A DNA stretch of 64,000 bases from Chloranthus sessilifolius (GCA_021018995.1 CM037593.1:34733810-34797809), one strand, 5' to 3'. Positions 11,911-22,205 are shown, counted from the stretch's first letter. Translations and numbers: made by a program. Notes: generated by a model not told the origin, from the letters alone.

Positions 11911-13357
11911 GCAAATTTCTCTAAAAAAAAATAATGTGTTAAAGTTTGACTAAGTACTTTTGACAAATGAGACTTTACTGCCTCAAGGTCCTTCCTCATT
12001 GCAACATTTTTACTCATCAAGTAGGCTATCTGATCTTCTAGAGACTCTCCTTGCGACTGTAGGGTCTTTTTGTCTCTCCCGAGCTCATCAATAGTTATCG
12101 CTTGTCCTTTTAAAATAGTAAATGTGCGTTTGAAATCGCCTTTCATCTCTTTAACCGCATTCTGGAGAGATGAGCACTCTTTCCTTAGCTCCATTACTTC
12201 ATATATAAGTCGGGGATGCCTAGTTGGCTATTGCATTCTTTTTTGTTGTTTCCCCTTTGATTCCGCTTGGTGACGTAAAACGACCTCGTACTCGTCATTA
12301 TCGTCACTGTCATTATTGTCATGGTCATTATCCTCATTGTAATCATTGTGTAGCTCCTGGACTATTTTTTGGGTCGGGTCTTCTCTTTTTGGGTTTGAGT
12401 CTTATCTTTCCCATTCCCTTTCCATCTCTCTTTGCTTGAAGAAGAGCCGAACTGATCAATATTATAATTCGTGTTTCTCAATATCGAGATTAACGATGAC
12501 CAGAGAGTTAAGAATTTTTTCTCGAAAATAATTTGGAGTCGGCTGAATTTCGGGGCTTCTCATTTCATTAGTCTCAGAAATAAATTTTTCAACTGAGAAC
12601 GAGCGGGGTTGACTCCTAGAAAGTACTCCAACGCCTAAATCTGTAGGGCGATAGTGCACTCGTAGATGTTATATTGCTCATTTGGCGACACTTTTACCGC
12701 TTCTCTTCTGACTATCGCTTTAGATATACACTCAACTAAATTTTTGTAAGCTACCATCCCCCATAGATATTCATTGAACTTTTTGAGGTTATTGACTAAT
12801 TTCAAGTGTTGACTATCCACTTCCTGGTATGTGTTCGAAACTAAGAAGGAGCATACGAGAAACAACAACGATAATTTCAAAAATTCATCGTTGGAGAGCT
12901 GGGCACTATCAATTATTTCTTCAATACGACCCCTTCTAGCCGACTGTCACCGAAAGAATTTATATCAAATGGTTTCTTCCTCTGGCATAGCCAAATGCTC
13001 AGACTCAGTTTCTGTTAACATAATAAGGCCTAAAATCAATGATATATCAGACTCTTATAGTACTACTTTGGTGTTCTTCACCTTGAACACATTATTTTGA
13101 ACCCAGAAGCTCAAAATCGTATCAACAAGGTCTCCAATAAAGACTAATTTATCATAAATCCTAAATAAGTGACCGAAAATTGATTCATCTAGTATCCTCT
13201 TCCTCTCTTCGTTGCAATGCACGTAAAATTTTCTAACGCTAATCCCAGTATATTTCTCATAGGCCTTTAAAGGCTTCGACATTTTAGAATCAGTGAGTGA
13301 GAACTGCAAAGAGCATAAGAAATAATTAAGTAATAAAAAAAATACTTTTAAAATCAA
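10137..13357 (-). pseudogene. MULE-1 DUF1985-like plus ULP1 (C48) protease gene, decayed
   Basis: A multi-exon minus-strand gene converging on the transposase. In transcript order: a DUF1985-like domain (about 13310-12460; HCNEERKRILDESIFG, then LVNNLKKFNEYLWGMVAY and NIYECTIALQI); a coiled coil (12194-11900); an intron of about 400 bp filled by a palindrome array; a Pro-rich then Lys-rich linker (11518-11067); and a Ulp1-type cysteine protease domain. That domain shows MVSMWNRPTEEDY, WLDNEVMDAYIKVLE, the His motif HHWAVAIV and the Cys motif NGWDCNVFVLKYV, where the usual Gly after Cys is Asn. An in-frame stop follows LKYV; similarity continues to a TAG at 10137. An exon at about 10613-10750 (ending DVVDCEM before GTAAGT) also has a stop. 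ULP1 enzymes cleave SUMO; activity here is unlikely. Exon borders are read by eye. Confidence 0.78.
11585..11875. repeat. MULE-1 palindromic array inside an intron of the ULP gene
   Basis: More than ten copies of TATCTTAAGATAGCG and its half sites GCTATCTTA and TAAGATAGC, separated by GGTCGCTA or GATCCGCTA. A (TA)n run follows to 11908. On the minus strand the array lies between the coiled-coil exon (12194 to about 11950) and the proline-rich linker exon (from about 11540), whose acceptor reads ATATAG. It is therefore intronic. Confidence 0.85.
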
Positions 13358-13377
13358 TCCGCAATTCTCCCGATAAC

Positions 13378-13435
13378 ATGCCGCTATCTTAGGGTAGTGG
13401 AACGCTACCCTAAGATAGCGGCAGACTAGCGGATT
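13378..13435. repeat. MULE-1 palindromic motif pair near the right end
   Basis: GCCGCTATCTTAGGGTAGTG is followed by its near inverted copy ending CCCTAAGATAGCGGC. It lies upstream, in gene orientation, of the first recognised DUF1985 exon, so it is in a 5' intron, leader or promoter of the ULP gene. Confidence 0.75.
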
Positions 13436-13640
13436 GTGTAAGAAAGATTATGGATTATTAAATTTTATAAAAAGTAAAAAAATACCTGAAAATTATTTGT
13501 TGCTATGTTTCCGCTTTGTCGCCACTCTCTCGGTTTTTACAGTAGTTATAGTTAAAAGTAAAAAGTAAAAAAGTAAACTTAGTTTAAATATATAAAGGAT
13601 TTTAAAACACAAGAGTTTTTTAGACATTTCAGAGGTCTAT

Positions 13641-13750
13641 GATGATGTGGAAACGGCTTGGCTTGGAGCTGGCCTATTGCGCAAAGATTGAAACTATAGG
13701 GCCGTTTTAACAAATAAGCAAAATTATAGGGCCGAAAATACAAATTTCCC
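13641..13750 (-). repeat. MULE-1 right TIR
   Basis: The inverted counterpart of 6632-6742, from GATGATGTGGAAACGG to AAATTTCCC. The 9-bp duplication ATCTAGAAC follows directly. Confidence 0.9.
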
Positions 13751-13777
13751 ATCTAGAACATATCCACTTTACTTAAA

Positions 13778-14125
13778 TCATTACTACTATATACAAGCTA
13801 AAATAGTTTCTGTCAAATTTTGTTTTCACACATATTAGGACTAAATTGACCCTATCTAGCCTAAGTTGCCCCTAAAATTTTTTTATACTACATCCAAAAA
13901 AATTATCGGTATGTATCTCCTCTCTAAAACGACAATATACCCTCTCTCATGGGATTACTTATATTAATTATCTCCTAATTCATCTCTACCACTTAAAACT
14001 GCAATGTACCCTCTCCCATATATATCTCCTCATTAAAAAGGGCAATATACCATCTCCTGATTACTTACCACTTAATATATATACCCTTTCATGATATTCT
14101 TAGACATATGTTTATGTACAATTAC
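13778..14125 (+). mobile_element. Possible Helitron 5' end and adjoining sequence
   Basis: TCATTACTACTATATACAAG, preceded by A, then TTTCTGTCAAATTTTG, resembles the plant Helitron 5' end seen at 56331 and 57484 in this window. It is followed by repetitive CTCCT...GCAATATACC text without a gene. The solo LTR at 14126 interrupts what follows. A matching 3' end may be the hairpin at 19535-19569, but that pairing is not established. Confidence 0.4.
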
Positions 14126-15339
14126 TGTGACAGCCCGAATTTCGGCACCCCGAAACCCGTGCCATCAGCACGATCCTCCAGACTGTGCCCCATAGGTATG
14201 TACGGAACATTGGTATAACAAGCAATAATTAAGAGATAAAATAAATAACTGCATAAAGCGGAAAAGTTAATATGCCCATCTGGCACATACAAAAGATAGT
14301 TCTACTTTCATGCCACTGCATGAACAGAGAACCGATCCGAACCACCGGTGATAAATAGATCACCCCAGATGGTTCGCCCAAAAGAATTATATCTATCTAA
14401 TTACATTGTTTATCAAAATAAAGGCTTGACATACCAAGCCGTATAATCTGCTCTCAAAACTGACTCTCTATCAAAGTACACAGCAGAGTCTTTTAGAAGA
14501 AGTCCTCAGGAGGGGGACTCCAACTCGTCCCTAGGCACGTAATCCGAATCACCCGAATCCACGTCTCCCGAAGCCTCGGTCGCTGCTAATAATGGACCTG
14601 CGACGTATAGTCTAAAGGGTGAGCTACATCCTAGCTCAATAGGGAACAACACAATGAACATATAAGTCAAAATCTCACATATATTCCATGATATTCTAAG
14701 CATGATATATCTATACACTTGCTGAAAAAATAGTTTAAAAGATGGCAATTTGCATTCAATTTTACTGATAGTTTGCATGTTTCACTTTACTGTTAATTTA
14801 TCATGAATGACACTGAACAGGCCTAAAGCAAAACTTAAATCTTCAACTTAAGTAATCCCCGAGCAATATAGCATCGAGCCCCGATGGGATACCCTTCATC
14901 GTCGTCTAAATAGACAGTTGTTAAAATGTATTCCCTAGGAATACGACCCAAGCCCCTTTCTCAATAGGCGGCGGGGTTAAATCTCATCACAACATCCTTA
15001 GGATGTGCTTACTGTATACGGATTGGCTGCCGTACCGGTCACGGATATCCTGCCGAGTCAGTCGTAGGTATCCCGCCACGTCGGTGGGGTATCCTAAACA
15101 AACCTCAAATAACAAAAATAACATGTGCTTTACATATAGTTTTTCACCGTATAAATGTGCTATTTTATATCAGTTAGGCCTTAACAGTAGTTATTCAATC
15201 TTACTTACATCCCTGGGATGTCTAATTTACTCGCATCACACTGATGCCTTTATCACTTTCTCATCCCCTGGGGATGCCTTATTTTCATTTACTTACTTGG
15301 TCTCTGTTATTTGCATCATACTGATGCCCTTATCACTTT

Positions 15340-15600
15340 CTTGATGTCACATACACATACATGCTCTTGTAATTAAAGTATATACATGCTCTTGTAATTA
15401 AAGTACATGTTCAAACCTTTTTCAATTTGATGTCACATGCTCTTGATGTCACACACATACATGCTCTTGTAATTAAAGTACATGCTCTTGATATCACACA
15501 CACATACATGCTCTTGACAAAGATTTACACAGTTAAAACCTTTTTCAATTTGATCTCTATATCACTACATACATGCTCTTGTAATTAAAGTACATGTTCA
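15340..15600. repeat. Tandem ACATGCTCTTGTAATTAAAG repeats inside solo LTR
   Basis: About seven copies of a unit built on TACATGCTCTTGTAATTAAA or CATGCTCTTGATGTCACA, some with TTCAAACCTTTTTCAATTTG between them. To its left (15190-15340) are shorter duplications around CATCACACTGATGCC and CCCTGGGATG. Confidence 0.7.
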
Positions 15601-15784
15601 AAGTGTTTCCTATCTCAAGTCTCTGAAGGTCCAAGCATCAAGGTCCCACGCGGCTCCTTATGCTTGCTTTCATACGTACCACCTATGGTACATCATAACA
15701 CATGCAACACATCACTAAAGATGCAATAGAGAAGGTCTTAGACCCTCTATGAACCTCAAGGTCCAATTGAAAAGTCAAGTGAAA

Positions 15785-16200
15785 CTGCCAAAATCGATTA
15801 ATTGAACACTAAATCGATTAATCGATTTCCAAAATCAATTAATCGAAATCCAAAATCGATTAATCGGAATCCAAAATCGATTAATCGATCCCAAATCGAT
15901 TAATCGAAATCCCCAACATGGCAAAGTCGATTCTCAAATCGAGTAGTCGAAAGTTTGAAATCGATTAGTCGATCCCAAATCGATTAATCGAAATCCAAAA
16001 TCGATTAATCGATTTTCCAAATCGATTAGTCGATTTCCCCAAGTCTTTTCTCTCCAGTCACTGGAGGTACCCACTCGATTAGTCAATTTCCAAATCGATT
16101 AATCGACATTCAAAATCGATTAATCGAAATCGGACACTTTTATTTTTCAACTTCTAGACCAAAATCGATTAATCGATTTTCAAAATCAATTAATCGATTT
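15785..16200. repeat. Palindromic AATCGATTAATCGATT array inside solo LTR
   Basis: At least fifteen copies of AATCGATTAATCGA or AATCGATTAGTCGA, mostly spaced by CCAA or AAATCCA. The core TCGATTAATCGA is a perfect palindrome. In LTR orientation it lies 600-1000 bp from the LTR start, broadly matching the position of the GCTCGAGCGAG array in the other solo LTR. Confidence 0.85.
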
Positions 16201-16809
16201 GGCCAAACTCAGCCCCTTTTCGGGTTGTTCTTCCAAATCTTTTTCTCATCAATTCCTCCATTTTTTTATGCCTTTTAATCTATCTTTTTCTATATTTAAC
16301 TAATTTTAATCATCTACAATCTATGCATTTACTTCAATTAGAAACTCACCTCCAATCAAATCTCAAATTGATCAATTATCTAGGTTGGAATGGCTAGGGT
16401 TCCAGCTTTGTTCCAACGATTTTAATCGCGTTGAATCCGACAATCAATGTTTGATCCACTCTTGGTTTGCATTAATTCTTGACTCAATAACTCCTCTTTA
16501 CTCTCTTTCTCTTTCTCTCTCTCTCTCTTCTTAACTCTCTCTTCACCAACCCAAACAAAAGAATTTTAGGGTTATTAAACCCTTATATCCTCTCTCCGAT
16601 TTCGGTGCTAAGTGCATACACTAGAAATAGGTGTATATGACCACTAACTCACACTATACACTACACTTATGTCACATTAATATCACATTAGTTCATCACT
16701 TCATGAGTCCACTGTTTGACCATCACTTGGTCAAACATACGACCAATCGGTACAGATCTCGAGGTCACTGCTTAACGCTCAAATTTTCGAGATATTACAA
16801 TTACCATCA

Positions 16810-17061
16810 AACTATCCAATAATGATTCCACGTGGTGCACATCTCGAAAAGTGATCTAAAAACCAAGTTTCATGTGTATGATCATGTTTACCTTTGGGAT
16901 GTGCGGCATATAGAATATAAATCTAAACATTTGATAGTACGAACATGTTTGAGTATAATGTGTTCCACATAGTTTTCATTCATATTATGTAAAAATTAAT
17001 TCGGAAAAAAATTATATTATATGCAACTTCAACACTATATATGTAACTAAAATAATAAATA

Positions 17062-17098
<37 letters not shown>
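16810..17098. mobile_element. FB-family foldback remnant followed by a (TA)n run
   Basis: GATTCCACGTGGTGCACATCTCGAAAAGTGA and, 60 bp on, its inverted partner near GGGATGTGCGGCATATAGAA match the inner part of the foldback MITE at 1929-2357. Outer arms are diverged. A (TA)n run occupies 17065-17098. Confidence 0.55.
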
Positions 17099-17101
<3 letters not shown>

Positions 17102-17393
17102 TTTGCACTTAATATCTTTAAATCATGGTCTTCAAATCAAATGGTGTATATGATATTTTCACATAGCAAGGTTGTCGGGCCAACTTTTCGAGTGCTTCCT
17201 TCAGGTTGGTCAAGGTAAGATGAAAGAGTCAATGTAGCACAATGTAGCATAGCTACATTAACTCTTACATCATACCTTGACCAACTTGAAGGAGGCACTC
17301 GGAAAGTTGGCCTGACAACCTTGCTATGTGAAAATATCATCTACACCATTTGATTTGAAGGCCATGATTTAAAGATATTAAGTGCAAAATGCT
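17099..17393. mobile_element. Near-perfect foldback hairpin, 295 bp
   Basis: The left arm (17099-17225) and right arm (17267-17393) are inverted copies with very few mismatches, from CATTTTGCACTTAATATC to its complement GATATTAAGTGCAAAATG. The loop is about 40 bp. The arms include ATAGCAAGGTTGTC and TTGACCAACTTGAAGGAGG. There is no ORF of interest. A third partial copy of the right arm lies at 17490-17590. It is probably a MITE whose transcript would fold into a long double-stranded RNA. Confidence 0.85.
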
Positions 17394-17489
17394 AACATGA
17401 AATATAATTTTCACTATATGGATATTTTTTTTTATAGGTAATTTTCACTATATGGATTAGAGACCTACAGCTCTACGGTTTAGGCAAAC

Positions 17490-17590
17490 CGAAAGAGGCA
17501 CTAGGAAAGTTGGCCCGACAACATCTGCTTTATGAAAATATCATCTACACCATTTGATTTGAAGGCCATGATTTAAAGATATTAAGTGCA
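17490..17590 (+). repeat. Extra partial copy of the 17.1-kb hairpin arm
   Basis: AGAGGCACTAGGAAAGTTGG through AAAGATATTAAGTGCAA matches the right arm of 17099-17393 with a few differences. The left arm is missing here. A more distant relative of the GATTTGAAGGTCATGAT part lies at about 19317-19340. Confidence 0.75.
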
Positions 17591-17745
17591 ACTCATTCTC
17601 AATTGATTTTTATTGGACTAGGCACTAAACTTGGCATGTTGGGCTAAGTTAAGCATGAACTATCAGACACAATCTATAGGTATGGTTGGGTCGGGTTAAG
17701 GAAAAATTTGGTTGACTAAACTTGAGTTACAAGATTTTATATAAT

Positions 17746-17805
17746 AGTAATAGTAGTAGTAATAATAATAACAACAACGACAACAATAATAACAACAACA
17801 ACAAC

Positions 17806-17855
<50 letters not shown>
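17746..17855. repeat. Trinucleotide microsatellite (AAT)n/(AAC)n
   Basis: An AAT-rich run with AAC interruptions. In one frame it reads as a long asparagine tract, but there is no gene context. Confidence 0.9.
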
Positions 17856-17857
<2 letters not shown>

Positions 17858-18600
17858 TAGAGTATTTTCAACTAGGTTGGGTTGGGCATATACCCTCGAC
17901 CCTTCAAGTTAAGGTCGGGATAGGTGTCAGGTCGGGTTGGGCATATACCCTTGACCCCTTCGGGTATTAGGTCAAGTCGGGGTACACCATCGGGTCAGGT
18001 CAGGTCAGCATATGTCATTTACGAATTGGACAATCAAACTTTTAACACGATCTATTAGCAACCCTACCTTTAGGTTATAAATTATATATTTAATTTTATT
18101 TTTTAATACTATTTTAACATAAATATGATTGATATGATGATCATGTGAATCATGTTATTTTAAAATGATGACATATATATAAAATTAAGGTTAGAGATTT
18201 TATATATGGGGTACTATTTTGACATTATGTACTTATACGTGATAAGTGATTATTATATATTTTCTGCCACATTTTTCAGTTGAAATTTTTTTTTAACAGC
18301 ATGTGCAATGCACAAACATTTTTATGAGATTTATAATTAATGATTCTAAGTTTTTAACTATATATTCAATAAACTGATTGAATGTCAAATGACATGAGGT
18401 GATTTGCCAATCCCATGAACTAAATTCTAGTGTATGTTTCAAAAATTAATAAGCTACATGGCTCTTTTCCCTTTTGATGGTATGCCTATGATCATGTTTA
18501 AGCATACTGTGTGCCACATGGTTTCCAATTTTTCTTTTTTGGTTTAAAGATTAAAACGAAAATTGAACTATTATATTCATAGTAATCAAATTTTTAATGG
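17856..18600. other. No gene seen; TIR-less repeats and AT-rich DNA
   Basis: Two copies of GGTTGGGCATATACCC lie at about 17875 and 17935, of the hAT-derived GGGTTGGGC type that also occurs near 57.25 kb. A weak Helitron-like hairpin (AGCATGTGCAATGCACAA) is at about 18298. Short foldback-family scraps (ATCATGTTTAAGCATACTG) lie near 18490. Confidence 0.4.
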
Positions 18601-18925
18601 TACTATAACTGAAAATCATTGACTATTATGAATCAAAAGATGAAGATTGTCTGTTGCCCAATCTTTCACATAATGCATGAGATCATGGGTGTACTAACAA
18701 TCAACTTTTTATTTCAGGTGTCGCATGTTTCAAAATGTCATCGAAAATCATGTTTGAGCATGATGTTTGCCACATGATTTTTAGTTACTATTTTGGGATG
18801 CATGTCACGCAGATTAAAAATTGACAGCCTAATGGTGCACCATTTACCTCAGGATCATCATGTGGAAGGTTGAAGTGAAAATCAATTTTGAAGAACACCA
18901 TAACCGAATACCACTAACTATTTTG
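18600..18925. mobile_element. FB-family foldback MITE, copy A of a tandem pair
   Basis: The left arm (GAATCAAAAGATGAAGATTG, then GAGATCATGGGTGTACTAAC) and the right arm (GACAGCCTAATGGTGCACCA, then CATCATGTGGAAGGTTGAAG) are diverged inverted copies around GTTTGAGCATGATG. It is a relative of 1929-2357. The next copy follows directly. Confidence 0.65.
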
Positions 18926-19235
18926 AATCAGACAATAACGATTTTTTTTGTCCAAATTGTAGATCTTGAGATCATGAGTGTACTGACAGTCAATTTTTTA
19001 TTGCACGTACGTAGTATAAATAAAATATTCCAAAAGGTGATCAAAAATCGCGTTTGAGTATGATGTGTGCCCCATAGTTTTTGATTACTTTTTATGAGAT
19101 GTATGCCACAGGAACCATAAATTGACCGTTTGTTGGTACACTATTGATCTAAAGCTCCATTATATGAAAGATTGAAAAGAAAATCAATATTCATCATTTG
19201 GTTCATATCAGTTAATGATTTTTCGAATGTAGTGT
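18926..19235. mobile_element. FB-family foldback MITE, copy B of a tandem pair
   Basis: GAATCAGACAATAACGATT, then AGATCTTGAGATCATGAGTG on the left, and GACCGTTTGTTGGTACACTA with a degraded end on the right, around CGTTTGAGTATGATGTG. It has the same plan as the preceding copy. The pair may be one insertion beside another or a local duplication. Confidence 0.6.
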
Positions 19236-19357
19236 ACTTAGAGATCTGGTTGGTATAATTATAGCTATCTTTTAAAAGAAAGACTTGGCCAAGTGGAAAC
19301 TTCATCTTAGCCATCGGATTTGAAGGTCATGATCTAAAAATGTTTAATGTAAAAGAT

Positions 19358-19360
<3 letters not shown>

Positions 19361-19410
<50 letters not shown>
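19361..19410. repeat. (TA)25 microsatellite
   Basis: Uninterrupted TA dinucleotides. Confidence 0.95.
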
Positions 19411-19413
<3 letters not shown>

Positions 19414-19534
19414 CAAAGCAGTCAAATATGGATGAGATGATGGCCATTTATTATGTTAAGTCATATGATAGAGATCGAAGATCTTTAGAATATGACATTT
19501 AAATCAGACGAATTCGATGATATCCCTACATTTA

Positions 19535-19569
19535 TATTAACATGTACAATGCACGTGCACTTTTACTAA
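19535..19569 (+). mobile_element. Helitron-type 3' end: hairpin plus CTAA
   Basis: AACATGTACAATGCACGTGC, then ACTTTTACTAA followed by T. Plant Helitrons end in CTRR, about ten bases after a short GC-rich hairpin, and insert between A and T. The 5' partner is uncertain (13778 is one candidate), so only the end is annotated. Confidence 0.5.
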
Positions 19570-19767
19570 TAATGAGAAAAAAATAAACTTCTAATCTAAT
19601 TAGTTAATTTATAGGAGAATTAATAAGTTCGCGGATGTCTTTTTTATATCCTTTTTTTATTATGATACTAATTAATATTCATTACTATTAAATGGTTGAT
19701 ACATAGTAACTTTCTAAATTTATCATTATTTTTAATGTTTTATAATTACTAAAACAATTTATGTCAA

Positions 19768-19771
<4 letters not shown>

Positions 19772-19814
<43 letters not shown>
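19772..19814. repeat. (AT)n microsatellite
   Basis: Uninterrupted AT dinucleotides, 43 bp. Confidence 0.95.
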
Positions 19815-19818
<4 letters not shown>

Positions 19819-19852
19819 ATTGGCATATGACTCAACTCATAAGTGACTCGAT

Positions 19853-20747
19853 TAGGGGCGTAAAAGGGTTGGGTTTGCGATGGGTTTGGATTCAACTTGA
19901 ACCCGACTTGTTAACCATATTCATTGACCTAAACCTGACCCAACCTGTTAACCCACTGCCAAAAATAAGATTATTAGCGACAGCCAAAAACTGCCGCTAT
20001 TAACCAAAAACTTGCTGCTAATACCCTCACCGACAGTTTAGTAACAATTTTTTCGTTAATAGCGGCAATTTTTGACTGTCGCTGATAATCTTATTTTTTG
20101 TAGTGACCAATAAACCTTGACCTGAACCTAAACTTGACCTGTAAAAAATTCCATGATTTGGACCTTACCTGAACGTGACTTGCTACTTGGACCTGGACCC
20201 AAACTTAGAGTTGCACGCAATCGGAACCTGACTTGCTAGTGTCATTGAATTTTCAAGTTTGACTAAATGTATTACCCTCAATTGGGTTTAGGTTCAAGTT
20301 GAACTCAACCTCTTAACCACATACCTTGACATGAAATGACTTGTTAACCAATAAACCTTGACCTGAACCTAAGCTTAACTGACATGTTAAAAAAAAACCA
20401 TGATTTGGAGCTGACTTGAACTCGACCTGCTACTTAGACCTGGACCCAAACTTAGACTTACACGCAACTTGCACTTGACTTGCTAGTGTCATTAAATTTT
20501 CAAGTTTGACCTAACCTGTTAACCATAGTTGGGTTGGACATGGACCTCTTAAAGATATAATGTATGTTAAAATCTTATAGCAAACAAGTACCTGGTTGGG
20601 TTCGGGTCTGATTTAAGGATAACTTGAACCCGACTTGTTTCTGTAACCAGTTAAGATATTCGACTTGATCCAACCTGATCGGTCGCGCCTTGAAGCAAGT
20701 CGGGAATGAAAAACTTGCCACATCGACCCAACCGGTTTGCACCCCTA
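19853..20747. mobile_element. hAT-like nonautonomous element with nested CACTA MITE
   Basis: The left end TAGGGGCGTAAAAGGGTTGG is mirrored by the right end CCGGTTTGCACCCCTA; TAGGG-type ends are usual for plant hAT elements. No convincing 8-bp target duplication is seen, so the limits are provisional. The inside consists of two diverged direct copies of about 245 bp (from about 20106 and 20350) rich in GACCTGGACCCAAACTTAGA. A CACTA MITE sits inside at 19954-20105. No transposase is present. Confidence 0.5.
19954..20105. mobile_element. CACTA-type MITE, 152 bp, TSD ACC
   Basis: The ends CACTGCCAAAAATAAGATTA and TAATCTTATTTTTTGTAGTG are inverted copies of the CACTACAAAAAA type used by plant CACTA transposons. 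ACC precedes (19951-19953) and follows (20106-20108), fitting the 3-bp CACTA target duplication. The inside is made of AGCGGCAGTTTTTG-type inverted motifs. Relatives lie at 35217-35365 and 56730-57156. Confidence 0.85.
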
Positions 20748-20958
20748 CAGTCATTTCACCGAACACTCCCACTGTGATGCGGTCCTACTCGGTCTGACCA
20801 AAAAGGAGCCTTAGCCGATTCTGTGTCGGATCCAGTTTTCGAAACGTTGGTTTACCCTATAGTTGTAAACCATTTTATCACTTGAGTTATTTCTTATTCA
20901 TTGTACGGACAACACACAAGACTAATGTCAATGCATGCGTAAGTGGATTACTCCTATC

Positions 20959-21250
20959 TAGAGGTGAAGATTCGGTTAACTGAACCCAAACAGGATATTT
21001 GGATTTTCGGGTTCAGTTAGATTAAATTTCGAAAACTCGGAACCAAAAAAATCTAGGTTGGGTTTTTTTTTTTTCAATTCGATTTTATTTTCATTTTTTT
21101 ATTTTTGGCCGATTTTCTAAACCAATCCAACCGGTTTTCGATTTTGGCCACCCAAAACGAAAACCAAACCAATTGGAAATTGGTTTCGATTTAGTTCGGT
21201 TTTGGTCTGATTCTTCGGACCGGTTTTTCAGTTCAAAACTTGCATCCCTA
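20959..21250. mobile_element. hAT-like MITE, 292 bp, 8-bp TSD with mismatches
   Basis: It begins TAGAGGTGAAGATTCGG and ends TTCAAAACTTGCATCCCTA, its diverged inverted copy. The flanks CTCCTATC (20951-20958) and CTCCCATT (21251-21258) agree at six of eight bases. The inside is AT-rich with AACCGGTTTTCGATTTTGG-type inverted motifs. There is no ORF of interest. Confidence 0.65.
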
Positions 21251-21503
21251 CTCCCATTACGTGACTCCACAAACCCTAATCCTAGCAAATAGAATAAATT
21301 TTAGGATCAAAATGACCAACGAAGATGAAAATCTTTGATGGGTCTTGTGCAGCACGTTGTCAATCTGTATTTTGCTTGTTTAGTTGTTTTTTCTCATTTG
21401 TGCCCATTTCACTGTAATAAAGGCTTCTCTCTGTCTCTCTCTCTCTCTCTCTCACAGATAAAAAGGTTGTCTCTCCCTATGTGCTCTATCTAAAGAAAAG
21501 AAG

Positions 21504-21552
<49 letters not shown>

Positions 21553-21894
21553 GTGTAGGGTACTTGCCCAACATTTGATTTAGAGGTAGTTATGCCACAT
21601 TAATTAACGACTAAAAGGAAAAGTGGATAGGGTTTGTTAGGGTGGTAACTAAATCCTTTTCAAAGTTCTTTGATCATTGGTCAATTGGGTGTCCTCTTTT
21701 TCTAATTTCCTTTATTGGATTTTTGTTTCTTTCAAAAATTTGGTGGTTGATTAGGTGATTTGATGATTCACTGTCATCACTAGTAGCTAGCCAGAGGTCA
21801 GGGTACAAATTTACCACAGCTGAATTTAACTAAGGTTTGTTATGCTACCTTTGGGAGAGTCAGGCTGTCGAAACCCATCAGCCCAATTTAAAAT
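21251..21894. other. No gene seen; CT and TA microsatellites
   Basis: A CT-rich run at about 21428-21454 and a (TA)n run at 21505-21549. The rest is AT-rich DNA without coding potential, up to the MULE-2 target site ATTTAAAAT at 21886-21894. Confidence 0.6.
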
Positions 21895-21978
21895 GGGAAA
21901 TTTACCTGACCGGCCCTGTCAGATACGCCTTTTACGTCAGAAGCCCTATAGTTTCACTTTTACCCAGACAAACCAGCT
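21895..21978 (+). repeat. MULE-2 left TIR, 84 bp
   Basis: Identical in inverted orientation to 31536-31619. It ends CAGACAAACCAGCT. Beyond this the left side continues CCAAGCCTAGCC, which matches the inner TIR of MULE-1, while the right side diverges. Confidence 0.95.
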
Positions 21979-22205
21979 CCAAGCCTAGCCGACCCTAAGG
22001 AGAGTAAAAGGTCCAAATTACCCCCTTCTAAGACCTTCTTTAACAAACAAAGCATCGTCTTCTTCCTCATTTTAACCTGCAAAAAAGTTAGAGGTGTAAA
22101 ACCCTAGACGGAGTGTCCTTACTTAGTCTGATCTGCTCCGATCTGCTATTTCGAAGAAGAAAACAGAGGCTTGGAGAAGAAGAAGGCCCTGAACTTTGTC
22201 CTTGC

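Larger units (their letters stand above)
6632..13750. mobile_element. MULE-1, Kaonashi-like Mutator element with ULP gene, 7.1 kb
   Basis: The element begins GGGAAATTTACATTTTTGGC and ends with the inverted counterpart ending AAATTTCCC. TIRs are about 110 bp and close to 90% identical by eye. The flanks carry a 9-bp target duplication, ATCTAGAAA (6623-6631) and ATCTAGAAC (13751-13759), one mismatch, as expected for MULEs. It holds a MuDR-type transposase pseudogene on the plus strand (7194-9900) and a convergent ULP1-like protease gene on the minus strand (10137-13357). A private palindrome, TATCTTAAGATAGCG, lies in three noncoding arrays. Several nonsense codons show that this copy is not autonomous. 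Confidence 0.92.
14126..16799 (-). mobile_element. Solo LTR, Ty3/gypsy type, 2.7 kb, minus strand, TSD ATTAC
   Basis: Read on the minus strand it begins TGTAATATCTCGAAAATTTG and ends CCGAAATTCGGGCTGTCACA, matching the termini of the solo LTR at 2548-6477. The 5-bp duplication ATTAC lies at 14121-14125 and 16800-16804. No internal region is present. Both solo LTRs share the GAGCTAGGATGTAGCTCACC region (about 14630 here, 6066 there). Two private repeat arrays lie inside (15340-15600 and 15785-16200). It probably interrupts an older Helitron-like or foldback context. Confidence 0.87.

Noticed and set aside
14506-14778. Minus-strand 90-codon frame within the second solo LTR
   Set aside because: It lies in noncoding LTR sequence whose relatives in the other solo LTR have no corresponding frame.
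17722-17970. Open frame with a long asparagine tract
   Set aside because: It is the (AAT)n/(AAC)n microsatellite read in frame, with no promoter, homology or conserved flank.
13778-19569. A single large Helitron spanning the 13778 start and the 19569 end
   Set aside because: The ends are of Helitron type, but the interior is a patchwork of MITEs and a solo LTR with no Rep/helicase coding. The two ends may belong to different copies.
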